From assembly GCA_902470345.1 (NCBI GenBank), contig CABRGB010000002.1, positions 1 to 64,000 of the forward strand: a DNA stretch of 64,000 nucleotides. Reading direction: 5' to 3'. Below are positions 56,762 to 64,000 of the stretch, piece by piece. Origin of the DNA: an uncultured Collinsella sp. Lineage in GTDB: Bacteria; Actinomycetota; Coriobacteriia; Coriobacteriales; Coriobacteriaceae. Position 1 is the stretch's first letter. Every line of letters starts with the position of its first letter. Position numbers and translations under genes: made by a program. Under the pieces are notes generated by a model. It saw only the letters and a program-made list of their open reading frames with translations. It was not told the origin of the DNA and ran no database searches.

Positions 56762-57844
56762 ATGTTTGCCACCGCGTTCCACACTAGCCGACACTACATC
56801 CTGTTTACTGCCATGGCCTGCCTATGCGTTTTGCTGGGCGGGCCTTCTTATGCCGCGGGCGCGGACAGCCTGTTCATCGCGGGCGCCACGTACTACGAGC
56901 CGGGTGTGTCGGGCCCCGGTTGGGCCTGGACCGATGTCGACCATCTGCATCTTAACGGCTACACGGGCGAGGCCATCGGCGCCGACGGCGAACTGGTGGT
57001 GACGCTGACCGGGCAGAACACTGTTGTCGAGACGAGCGCGCCCGACGTGGACATCTCGCGGTGCGGCATGGAGGTGTGGGGCGATCTGACGCTCCGCGGC
57101 ACCGGGTCGCTGGTGGCCACGGGCTCGCAGTGCGGAATCTACGTGTCGGGGACGCTCGCGGTGGACGGCTGCAAGGTTGACGCGCGGGCCGACGGCGCCG
57201 GCATCGCGGATGCGCGGGTGGCCGGCGTGATCGCGGACGGTCTTGCCGTTCGCGGCGGTGGGCGCGTTGTCGCCGCAGGCGTGCGCGCCTATGGCGTGTG
57301 TTTGCTGGGCGGGACTGCTGGCGGTGGCGCGGCCGGGCAGCTTACCGTCGATGCGTCCTGGCTGGATGCTTCGGGCGCCGACGGCGGCGTCGCCTGCCTG
57401 GGCGGGTCGCTTGCATCCGCGCGCTTTGTGGCGCCTGCGGGCGGAGCCTTTGGCGCAGGCGGTGTGGTGGATGCCGACGGGTCCGTGGCAGCGCGTGTGA
57501 CGATCGAGCCCGTGGATACCACGGCGTCGGCGGGGGAGACCGTTACATCCGGCGGCGAGGTGCCGGGGGATGGCACGGGCGAGCCTTCTGGTGGCGCCGA
57601 CCCTGCTGCGGGGCAACCCGGTACGGGACCTGCGACGGATCCTGCGGTGAAACCCGCAATCGCGACAAAGACGATAACCACGACGGCGGTGACCAAGACC
57701 GCGGTCGCCAAGGCCTCAAACACCAAGTCCGCAACCGCGACTTCCTCATCACTTCCCAAGACCGCCGACAGCCATTGGATCGCAATATCCCCGGTACTTT
57801 TCCTGCTAGGGATGGCACTTCTCAGTGCAGCGCATCGATGCTAA
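56762..57844 (+). CDS. Secreted surface protein with LPKTA sorting signal
   Basis: 360 residues. A signal peptide ends near GGPSYAAGA. About 220 residues of small beta-strand repeats follow (LTLRGTGSLVATGSQCGIYV, GRVVAAGVRAYGVCLLGG), similar in style to right-handed beta-helix or carbohydrate-binding-like domains. A Thr/Pro/Gly-rich stalk leads to SSSLPKTADSHWIAISPVLF and a final hydrophobic helix with a short basic end, i.e. an LPxTA-type sortase signal. ATG 56762 (GGAG five bases upstream) is preferred over ATG 56735. A deleted second copy lies at 60395-60835. Confidence 0.75.
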   Translation: MFATAFHTSRHYILFTAMACLCVLLGGPSYAAGADSLFIAGATYYEPGVSGPGWAWTDVDHLHLNGYTGEAIGADGELVVTLTGQNTVVETSAPDVDISRCGMEVWGDLTLRGTGSLVATGSQCGIYVSGTLAVDGCKVDARADGAGIADARVAGVIADGLAVRGGGRVVAAGVRAYGVCLLGGTAGGGAAGQLTVDASWLDASGADGGVACLGGSLASARFVAPAGGAFGAGGVVDADGSVAARVTIEPVDTTASAGETVTSGGEVPGDGTGEPSGGADPAAGQPGTGPATDPAVKPAIATKTITTTAVTKTAVAKASNTKSATATSSSLPKTADSHWIAISPVLFLLGMALLSAAHRC

Positions 57845-58098
57845 TTTGCCTGTACTCAAAATATGTTGTGGACTTGGGCGTTAACCCATTTGTTCTCTAC
57901 TAAATACGGCGAATCAGAACCCTCAATATCACGCTTGGGCACCGGGGCCTGCACGGACCTCGTTGCCCAAGTTGTTACCAGTGAAAGCTCTCGCTAGTCT
58001 CACATGCGTTATCCCCGGCAGGTTGGCGAAAAATAGTGTTGGCGACTTCGTCCATGAACGTATTCGATTGGCCCTGCAACCAAGCCTTTTGCATCGCC

Positions 58099-58767
58099 TT
58101 ACAAATCGATGGCCCCATCTTCAATTACGCCCCTAATAGTCTTTGCGACATTAGAGGTCAAGCGCCCAACGGCAAGATCGGGGTTCTGATTGAGCTTTGT
58201 TTCGGCGACTAGTGCTATTTCGAAATTTGCAGCAAGGTCGCCAATGTGATGGTTGGTTTTCGGATTCATTCCAAGTTCATCACTAGCAAGCTTTTCAATA
58301 AACCGACGCCGACTGCCTGGAGCGTGACCATTTTCTTCTATCTCCTGTCTATGCGGCAAAATAGTGGCCTCGAGGGCACCACGCTTATGCAACATCAAGT
58401 AAAGCTCAAAGCTCGGATATGTCACGGCCACCTCAATCCGTGCAGCTCGAAAGTCGGCTAGCAACGTCGCATATCCATCAGGGTCGTCCTTAAAGATGTC
58501 CACGTCGAAAACAACTACAACGCGATCAGTATCTTTTATGAACTCGCCCCCATTAGCCTGACCATTGATAACGGCAACAGCGTGCTCCAATAATTTTCTG
58601 GGTGAGGACTGGTTTTTCTCACGCTCAGTTCTTTCAACAGGCTTTAGCTCGATTAGTTCCGGCTTTCCTTCTTTGGCTAGTCGCGTTGCAAGAGAGTCAA
58701 AGTACCAGTATTCCGTATTTGCTCCTTCGCCGATAAGAAAACACTTGGATTTTGGCTTTCCATTCAT
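58099..58767 (-). CDS. RloB-family protein (AbiLii-like)
   Basis: 222 residues from ATG 58767 (MNGKPKSKCFLIGEGANTEY); an in-frame TTG at 58788 is possible. RloB signatures are the Glu-rich EGANTEYWYFDSL start, VVVVFDVDIFKDDPDGY with acidic metal-ligand-like residues, and AVTYPSFELYLMLHKRG, a Toprim-like arrangement. With the AAA15 ATPase encoded just upstream it forms an RloA/RloB or AbiL-type pair, implicated in phage defence. The genes are 26 bases apart on the same strand. Confidence 0.85.
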   Translation of the reverse strand: MNGKPKSKCFLIGEGANTEYWYFDSLATRLAKEGKPELIELKPVERTEREKNQSSPRKLLEHAVAVINGQANGGEFIKDTDRVVVVFDVDIFKDDPDGYATLLADFRAARIEVAVTYPSFELYLMLHKRGALEATILPHRQEIEENGHAPGSRRRFIEKLASDELGMNPKTNHHIGDLAANFEIALVAETKLNQNPDLAVGRLTSNVAKTIRGVIEDGAIDL

Positions 58768-58793
58768 TTCTGCTAGACCAGGTGTCAAGAGAG

Positions 58794-60209
58794 TTAAGCG
58801 GAGGCATCGGATTCCCCAATCACTCCTAGCGCACTGAGTGCTCTTCCTGTTGATAAAACCGGTATGCCACCATAACGACCCTCTAGATATTGCTTATTAA
58901 CACGGGCATCGGATCTTGCTCTGTTGTCTGCAAACTTATCGAGTGGGAACAGGACCGAATGACCCTGACCGTTACGCTCGACAAACCAGATTTCATCACG
59001 CCTAAAATATTCAAAACTCATGATTGCATTTTCATGAGTTGTGAATACCAGCTGGCAGTCGTCCTGCGCGTGGACACGGTTAAACAGCGAGACAAGCTGC
59101 TGGGTAAGCATGGGGTGAAAGCTGCGATTAAGCTCATCAATCAGGAACAGCTTGTCTTTGCTCTTAGTAAATAAGATGTCCATAAAATCGAACAATCGCT
59201 TGGTTCCGTCCGACTCTTCTCCAAAATCGAAGTCGAGAACAGAGCCCTCATGGCGTAGTTTAAGCACCGTGGCGTGCGGCTCGGACACACCCTTGCTTTC
59301 AATGCTTAGAAACACGTCGTCGCTGCGAAACGTAACAGTCGACTCTGTCTGAGGGCCAGAAGGGATATTTTCACTGACGATACGCTTAATGGAAAGCAGG
59401 GCTTCAGCAGGAATATACTTTTCGAGCTCATCCATCCCAATTTCTTGCTTGTGAAGGCTATTGATGCCCGTATCAAAGGAGGCCAGCACCTCGGCGACCT
59501 TATCCAAATTGGCACCGTGTCCATAAAACTCAGAAGACATAGGGCTTTGACCCGCACCGATGGGCGAGAAATTGGAGTTGAACCAAGAATAGACATCTGC
59601 CAATGACGCTAAAGCAGAGCCGTCTAAATAATTTCTGCCATTTGCCAGCGCCGACAAAAAGAGCTCCGATCCCATGCCTTCGCGTGCACGATGGAGGAAA
59701 TCATCGCGATATACACCAAGCCTCGTTTGGTCAACTTCGGATGAGTTTTGCTCGAGACCCTGGCAATCAACGGAATCCGAACCGGTTCTCTCAAATAATT
59801 TCTCAGGCTTGTCACCGAGCTCGTAAAGCCATTCTGAAATAACTTTTAGTTGAGTTAAGTTGCAGCTGAACCCATAATCGAACGCGCGTCCATTTATATA
59901 GAGCTGAATATCGAAAACCGAGTCCTGATCTTTAAGGCCAGCGCCACACTTGCAATACTCAACCTGCGCCCCCTGAGGAAGCGCGCCATTTAAAACAACA
60001 TGCCTCATAAAGAGAAGCGCGGTAAAAATCGTACTCTTACCAGAAGCGTTACCTCCATAGATAACGGCATTCCTTAAAATGCGCGCGTTATGCGAAGTTG
60101 CGCAAATATGATCTTTAAAGCGCTGGATTTTAGAGGTCGAGACCATGTCCAGTGTTATCGGGTCTTCGCCTACAGACCTAAAGTTCTTAAATGAAAATCT
60201 GATAAGCAT
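58794..60209 (-). CDS. AAA15-family ATPase (RloA/AbiLi-like)
   Basis: 471 residues. The OLD/SMC-like ATPase begins MLIRFSFKNFRSVGEDPITL, with Walker A AVIYGGNASGKSTIFTALLF, the ABC-type signature region FGEESDGTKRLFDFMDILFT, Walker B DKLFLIDELNRSFHPMLTQQ and the switch His in FTTHENAIMS. It is an ATP-driven sensor partnered with RloB. The two genes lie between an intact and a damaged copy of one surface-protein gene, suggesting arrival by recombination. The upstream region is very A+T-rich with a hairpin at 60267. Confidence 0.88.
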   Translation of the reverse strand: MLIRFSFKNFRSVGEDPITLDMVSTSKIQRFKDHICATSHNARILRNAVIYGGNASGKSTIFTALLFMRHVVLNGALPQGAQVEYCKCGAGLKDQDSVFDIQLYINGRAFDYGFSCNLTQLKVISEWLYELGDKPEKLFERTGSDSVDCQGLEQNSSEVDQTRLGVYRDDFLHRAREGMGSELFLSALANGRNYLDGSALASLADVYSWFNSNFSPIGAGQSPMSSEFYGHGANLDKVAEVLASFDTGINSLHKQEIGMDELEKYIPAEALLSIKRIVSENIPSGPQTESTVTFRSDDVFLSIESKGVSEPHATVLKLRHEGSVLDFDFGEESDGTKRLFDFMDILFTKSKDKLFLIDELNRSFHPMLTQQLVSLFNRVHAQDDCQLVFTTHENAIMSFEYFRRDEIWFVERNGQGHSVLFPLDKFADNRARSDARVNKQYLEGRYGGIPVLSTGRALSALGVIGESDASA

Positions 60210-60266
60210 GGCGTCTCCTAGGTGATCAGCTACCTCACATTAACCTGGTAGTTATCAGCAGAATAG

Positions 60267-60291
60267 TATTTGACGATTTTTTCGTCAAATA
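60267..60291 (-). promoter_or_regulatory. Operator-like hairpin upstream of the RloA/RloB pair
   Basis: Perfect ten-base arms TATTTGACGA and TCGTCAAATA around five T, 58 bases before the ATPase start. It could be a regulator site or a promoter-proximal terminator. Confidence 0.45.
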
Positions 60292-60394
60292 GGTTTACGT
60301 TATTTAACGCATTTAATAATGGGTTTAAATCGATTAAATTAATTCTATTCACAACGCACTGCACCTAAGCAACTCTTAAAACCAATGCTAGATC

Positions 60395-60835
60395 GACGCG
60401 GTCACATCCCATTTACTGCCATGGCTTGAATGTCATTTTACTGGACAGGGCCTTCGGGGCCGACAGCATGGTAGACGCAGGCTCAATGACGGCGACGAAC
60501 GTTGTTGTAGAGCCCGAGGGCGCCACCGTCCCGACAGGGGAGACCGATACATCTGGCGGCGAGGCGCCGGGGGATGGCGGGTCCACTGCCGATGTTGACC
60601 CTGCTAATAGAGGGGCCGCTACGAAACAGGTGACGCACCCCACGGTGAAGCCCGCAATCGCGACAAAGACGACAAGCACGACGGCGATGACCACGGTCGC
60701 CAAGACCTCAAACCCCAAGACTGCAACCGCGACTTCCTCATCACTTCCCAAGACCGCCGACGCCATTTGATTGCCGTGTCCGCATTGCTGTTCGTGCTGG
60801 GAACAGCGGCTCTCAAAGCTGCACGCCGCCGCTGA
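60395..60835 (+). pseudogene. Internally deleted copy of the LPKTA surface-protein gene
   Basis: Remnants of the signal-peptide region (CATTTACTGCCATGGC and GACAGCATG-type matches), then a jump straight to the stalk (TGETDTSGGEAPGDGG, KPAIATKTTSTTAMTTVAKT) and SSSLPKTAD. One missing base after LPKTAD shifts the frame; restoring it gives HLIAVSALLFVLGTAALKAA-RRR. The whole beta-repeat domain of the intact gene at 56762 is missing. It is a decayed tandem paralogue. Confidence 0.75.
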
Positions 60836-61035
60836 TGCTCCCGATTTCCGGAAGTGTGGGGAAAATCAGAACCAGCCGAGCACACTGCCCTATTCTCGCA
60901 AAGAAACTGCAGGTAGAGGCGTTAGTGTGCTCCGGCGTGATCAGCAAGTCTGTATTTTGTCGCATACTTCCGGACTTGGAGAGTCTTTGAAGCCAGTATT
61001 GAACTCAAACTCGGTTCCATACACTCTCTTGCTCT

Positions 61036-61094
61036 TTGAATACAGGTATCGCCCTAGCGATAGTGTGCTAAACTATCGCTAGGGCGATACCTGT
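61036..61094 (+). promoter_or_regulatory. Promoter with double palindromic operator of the DUF3990/HTH pair
   Basis: Perfect 23-bp inverted arms (61042-61064 and 61072-61094). Each arm contains its own palindrome, TATCGC-4-GCGATA (61047-61062 and 61074-61089), giving two operators in mirror arrangement. TTGAAT (61036-61041) and GATAGT (61059-61064) with 17-bp spacing form a promoter covered by the left operator. The arms end 12 bases before the GTG start. Confidence 0.75.
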
Positions 61095-61106
61095 AAGGAG
61101 ACTCAT

Positions 61107-61775
61107 GTGGAACTGTGGCATGGTTCTCAGAAGATCATTGAGACTCCCCAGCTTAGCCTGGGGAAAGTCCATAACGACTATGGACAGGGTTTCTATTGCA
61201 CAGAGAGCCTCGACCTTGCAAGGGAATGGGCGTGCTCGCGTGATGCCGATGGCTTTGCGAATCGCTATGAACTCGATATAGACGATCTCAAAATTCTCGA
61301 CTTGCTATCGCCGCAGTATTGCGTTCTGCATTGGATAGCGTTGCTCGTTGAACATCGTTCTTTTCGCACAGACACCGCCATTGCCGCGGGGGCGTGCGAA
61401 TATCTCCACGATCACTTTCTGCCTGACACTAGTTTTTGCGACGTAATAAGGGGATGGCGTGCGGACGACTCGTACTTTAGCTATGCCAGAGCTTTTGTGA
61501 ACAATACGATTACCGTCGAACAGCTTGGTCGATCTATGAGGCTCGGCAACTTGGGAGAGCAGATTGTGCTTAAAAGTAAGCGCGCGTTTAAGAGCTTTCG
61601 TTTTGCTGGATTTGAACGTGCGCCACAAGCTCTGTATGGCCCATTGGCCAAGGAGCGAGATGTAGCGGCAAGGGCGCAGTATCGGGGGCTACTTGCCGAA
61701 AATCAGTTTGAGGGTATTCGTGTCGTCGATATCATTCGAGAGGGGATGACGGGCGATGACCCACGCCTACAGTGA
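61107..61775 (+). CDS. DUF3990 protein, probable ADP-ribosyltransferase-like toxin
   Basis: 222 residues. The start ELWHGSQKIIETPQLSLGKV and the NDYGQGFYCTESLDLAREWA segment match the DUF3990 group, which has an ADP-ribosyltransferase-like fold (H-Y/F-E type layout). The central SYFSYARAFVNNTITVEQLG segment is also family-like. GTG 61107 has AAGGAG six bases upstream; an ATG two bases earlier is in another frame. It overlaps the HTH gene by 20 bases. The layout of operator, toxin and HTH antitoxin fits a type II toxin-antitoxin pair, with enzymatic activity inferred. Confidence 0.8.
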   Translation: MELWHGSQKIIETPQLSLGKVHNDYGQGFYCTESLDLAREWACSRDADGFANRYELDIDDLKILDLLSPQYCVLHWIALLVEHRSFRTDTAIAAGACEYLHDHFLPDTSFCDVIRGWRADDSYFSYARAFVNNTITVEQLGRSMRLGNLGEQIVLKSKRAFKSFRFAGFERAPQALYGPLAKERDVAARAQYRGLLAENQFEGIRVVDIIREGMTGDDPRLQ

Positions 61776-62421
61776 GATGTATCTCGAGGATGCCATGAGA
61801 ACGCTGGGGGAGGCGGTCGATTTTGCCCTCTGTGACCAAGGGTTGAATCCAGCCGAGTTGACGGCGATCCTGTCGAACGCTTTTGAGATGAAACAGTTTG
61901 AGCACGGTATACCTCGCGTCGTCTGCGGCATGTCGGGCGACGAGCTCGCGCGCGATATTATCGCCCATGCGGGACTAAGCCCCGTCGAATGCAGGGAGAC
62001 CTATCCGTTCGACCGTTCGCCTCAGTATTGGGCGGGCTGGGTTTTGGCCTATGCGCAATGGATGTGCAGCCTGGGTTTTAATGAGCTACTCGAAGTCGCT
62101 CCGCTCGATTGGATCATCGGCTCGTACCATCCGCTTCACGAGGCCTCTGAAGACAAATTCGCCCAGATTGTCATCGAAAAATGGAACAACGCCCAGGCAG
62201 GCAAAAAGGGCCTCAAAGCGGCACGAAAGGCGGCCGGCCTAACGCAAAAACAGCTCGCCGCCCAATCGGGGGTTAAACTTCGCGCCATACAACTCTACGA
62301 GCAGAACCAGCTCGACCTACGCCGCGCCTCGGTCTCCTCGGCATTGGCGCTCGCAAACACCCTGGACTGTACTATCGGAGACCTCGTCTGGCAACCGATC
62401 GCCCTGGAGTACGACTCCTAA
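61756..62421 (+). CDS. HTH-domain protein, probable antitoxin and autoregulator
   Basis: 221 residues. The N-terminal 145 residues form an unrecognised domain (LEDAMRTLGEAVDFALCDQG, SPQYWAGWVLAYAQWMCSLG). Residues about 150-215 are an XRE helix-turn-helix (GLKAARKAAGLTQKQLAAQS, YEQNQLDLRRASVSSALALA). The start overlaps the DUF3990 gene, so the two are translated together. The HTH is the obvious candidate to bind the double operator at 61042-61094. Confidence 0.82.
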   Translation: MTHAYSEMYLEDAMRTLGEAVDFALCDQGLNPAELTAILSNAFEMKQFEHGIPRVVCGMSGDELARDIIAHAGLSPVECRETYPFDRSPQYWAGWVLAYAQWMCSLGFNELLEVAPLDWIIGSYHPLHEASEDKFAQIVIEKWNNAQAGKKGLKAARKAAGLTQKQLAAQSGVKLRAIQLYEQNQLDLRRASVSSALALANTLDCTIGDLVWQPIALEYDS

Positions 62422-62508
62422 TGCCACTGCGTTGTGCTCCCCGGTATTGCGTCGCGCGTATAGAATCTAAGCATCCGCACTCCTGCCATTATCTTGATTG
62501 GAAGCCAT

Positions 62509-63297
62509 ATGGAACTCCCTTGTACCCTGTGCAGCAATGTGTACGATTTCGCGTTTTGCCCCGAGCCCTGCTACAACCGCCTGGCCGACCTTGCCGACCC
62601 CGAGGACTGGGGTCCCGGCAACCGCATCCTCAAAAACTACCTGTCGTTTTCGTTTAGCCGCGCGGTGTTTTTGACCGAGCGCGACGCGGACCAGACCGCG
62701 CCGTCCAACCTCCCGTTGGTGTTCGACGACGACCGCTGTCTATTCAACACCGGCCTGTACACGCGCCGCTACGAGACTATCTACGGCCTGTTTGAGCCCA
62801 ACACCAAACCCGACGCGCGCCAGCGCTGGTTTTTGAAGGGCTTCTTTAAGGAAAGCGACCCCATGTTGGTCTCATTTGAGTACCTGCCGTGCCGCGTGCG
62901 CTTTGCCGAGGACCCCTCCGAGCTGGTCTTTGACTACCGCCTGCCTATCCGCTCCAACATCGACCACATTCTGGGCGACGAGGAGAACCTGACGCGCATC
63001 CCTGCCAGCCTGATGGGGGAGGGCAACTCGCTGCTGCTACGCCGTGCCTTTGAGGGTGCCGTCGTCGAGGCCGCCCGCCGCGCCGCCGCCAACTACACGC
63101 TCGCCGTCCCGCAATTCTACGGCGGCCGGATCCAGCTGCTCCTGCCGCTGTGCCTGACCGGCGACAAGCCCGAGCTGGCGCTGACCATCCAGCGCGAGGA
63201 CGGCTTTTATGCCGCACGCACCTGCCTCACGCTCGACATGGCCTACAACAACGCGCGACTTATCTGTCGCCCCGAGACCTCGTGGATCAAGCGATAA
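62509..63297 (+). CDS. DUF3825-type hypothetical protein
   Basis: 262 residues from ATG 62509 (GGAAG just upstream). An N-terminal Cys pair (CTLCSNVYDFAFCPEPC) may bind metal. The central part (FDDDRCLFNTGLYTRRYETI, YGLFEPN, RWFLKGFF) and YNNARLICRPETSWIK at the end resemble DUF3825 proteins, sometimes found with RNA-binding or nuclease domains. The product is soluble with no signal peptide. Codon use is like the core genome. It stands alone between the toxin-antitoxin pair and tRNA-Val. Confidence 0.65.
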   Translation: MELPCTLCSNVYDFAFCPEPCYNRLADLADPEDWGPGNRILKNYLSFSFSRAVFLTERDADQTAPSNLPLVFDDDRCLFNTGLYTRRYETIYGLFEPNTKPDARQRWFLKGFFKESDPMLVSFEYLPCRVRFAEDPSELVFDYRLPIRSNIDHILGDEENLTRIPASLMGEGNSLLLRRAFEGAVVEAARRAAANYTLAVPQFYGGRIQLLLPLCLTGDKPELALTIQREDGFYAARTCLTLDMAYNNARLICRPETSWIKR

Positions 63298-63382
63298 AGG
63301 GCGGTTTAGCTGGGTGTTTGTCGGTTGCCCTGATTGCGGTGGCGCGGTCCGCGCCCACGAATTTAAAATCGGGGGTAAAAAG

Positions 63383-63410
63383 TTCTTGGTAAACCACGCG
63401 CGGCTATGAT
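63383..63410 (+). promoter_or_regulatory. Promoter of tRNA-Val
   Basis: TTCTTG (63383-63388), 16-bp spacer, TATGAT (63405-63410), 26 bases before the tRNA. Confidence 0.6.
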
Positions 63411-63435
63411 AGTATCTCTTTTGCCGAAAGGCGAC

Positions 63436-63510
63436 GGGCGATTGGCTCAGGGGTAGAGCATATCCTTCACACGGATGGGGTCACAAGTTCGAATCTTGTA
63501 TCGCCCACCA
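63436..63510 (+). tRNA. tRNA-Val (anticodon CAC)
   Basis: Seventy-five bases with CCA encoded. Acceptor stem GGGCGAT with ATCGCCC, anticodon stem TATCC/GGATG with loop TTCACAC, and a complete T arm. Confidence 0.95.
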
Positions 63511-63520
63511 TCAAAAGCGC

Positions 63521-63557
63521 AGGTCAGAGGTGTTAAGCCTCTGGCCTTTTTCTTTTT
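63521..63557 (+). terminator. Terminator of tRNA-Val
   Basis: Stem AGGTCAGAGG (63521-63530) with CCTCTGGCCT (63538-63547), followed by a long T-run. Confidence 0.85.
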
Positions 63558-63890
63558 ATACCAAAGCTGGCATCAAAAATGACACCAAAACAAATCGTAG
63601 CCGTTTAAGGCGTCATTTTTTATCGCACCTTTTTGCTGACGCCATTGCACGTTATGTAGAAAACGCAAGTGTATTTTCATTGAATTCCCCTTGTGATCCG
63701 AGTGCAAATGTGGAGATAGGGACCACATGCCCAGAGCGCCTTCCAGCGGATTTTTATCACACGACAGTTTTTAGACGGAACTCGTCAAGCTTTTGGTTTG
63801 CTTCCGGTACTTACCCGCATGATGCCCCGGTAGACAATCGGCCATGATCGCAATCCGCATGACCTACGGTCGATACCAGGGGAGGCGCAA
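63558..63890 (+). other. Non-coding stretch after tRNA-Val
   Basis: A+T-rich. It contains AATGACACC-like and GGCGTCATTTTTT-like segments that could pair, and an open frame with no recognisable protein character. No integrase or attachment repeat was identified. The end carries GGGGAGGCGCAA, the ribosome site of the next gene. Confidence 0.4.
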
Positions 63891-64000
63891 ATGGACGAAA
63901 TCGTCTGCGCAAACACCGCATTCCGCTACTGGCGCTGCCCACCGCAGGTGCGCGACCTCTACCCGCGCCTACCCAACTCCGAAGACGGCTGGCGAGCCCT
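63891..64000 (+). CDS. Start of an unidentified gene running off the right edge
   Basis: ATG 63891 with GGGGAGG five bases upstream. Thirty-six codons are visible (MDEIVCANTAFRYWRCPPQV, then RDLYPRLPNSEDGWRA). The ribosome site and GC-rich wobble positions support a real gene. The product cannot be named from this fragment. Confidence 0.6.
   Translation, partial: MDEIVCANTAFRYWRCPPQVRDLYPRLPNSEDGWRA

Noticed and set aside
63558..63700. Possible phage attachment site at the tRNA-Val 3' end
   Set aside because: No second copy of the tRNA 3' end and no integrase gene are visible in the window.

Overview
The window looks like a chromosomal segment of a Gram-positive, high-GC gut actinobacterium of the Coriobacteriia, most likely Collinsella or a close relative. 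This rests on overall gene style: a single-chain iron-sulfur serine dehydratase, a GlgC/GlgD pair, a LoaP-type NusG paralogue heading a capsule operon, an LPxTA-type surface protein and GTG/TTG starts. The species was not established by any search.

Layout. (1) 1-11.1 kb is housekeeping: serine dehydratase (runs off the left edge), metK, gltX, priA, def, fmt, rsmB and a small zinc ribbon protein. The gaps between them hold long palindromic repeats. (2) 11.1-24.2 kb is a complete glycogen cluster on the minus strand, transcribed glgB, glgP, glgC, glgD, glgA and then a large GH13-GH77 fusion. GlgA and GlgB both carry long lysine/alanine/threonine-rich, histone-H1-like tails. A repeated TGGTAAAAC motif lies upstream of both ends of the cluster. 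(3) 24.5-26.2 kb holds a HAD phosphatase, thiamine pyrophosphokinase and tRNA-Ala(GGC). (4) 26.2-44.6 kb is a Wzx/Wzy-type capsule or exopolysaccharide operon: structured leader, LoaP-like antiterminator, initiating sugar-phosphate transferase, WecG/TagA transferase, CapE-CapF-CapG (UDP-N-acetyl-L-fucosamine), four further glycosyltransferases, Wzy, Wzx, three acyl/acetyltransferases, a UDP-glucuronate 4-epimerase and UDP-glucose dehydrogenase. No chain-length regulator (Wzz/Wzc) is in the window.

(5) 44.6-55.1 kb is an accessory segment bracketed by two near-identical 225-bp copies of the ugd 3' end (44346-44570 and 54865-55089), with a third decayed copy inside. It holds fragments of IS21, IS110 and IS256, phage-like remnants, an AAA+ ATPase/subtilisin-like protease pair, and a Panacea (SocA-like) antitoxin gene joined to a coiled-coil membrane protein. 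The protease reading frame is broken by a 4-bp duplication exactly at its catalytic-serine motif. (6) 55.1-64 kb is a defence-like stretch: AbiH, an RloB/AAA15 pair (AbiL-like) lying between an intact and a deleted copy of one surface-protein gene, a DUF3990/HTH toxin-antitoxin-like pair behind a doubly palindromic operator, a DUF3825 protein, tRNA-Val(CAC) and a gene running off the right edge.

The most interesting leads are the basic tails on the glycogen enzymes, the ATPase-protease system with its frameshift at the active site, the Panacea/coiled-coil membrane pair, the capsule leader with its LoaP-like protein, and the role of the ugd 3' end as a recombination boundary.
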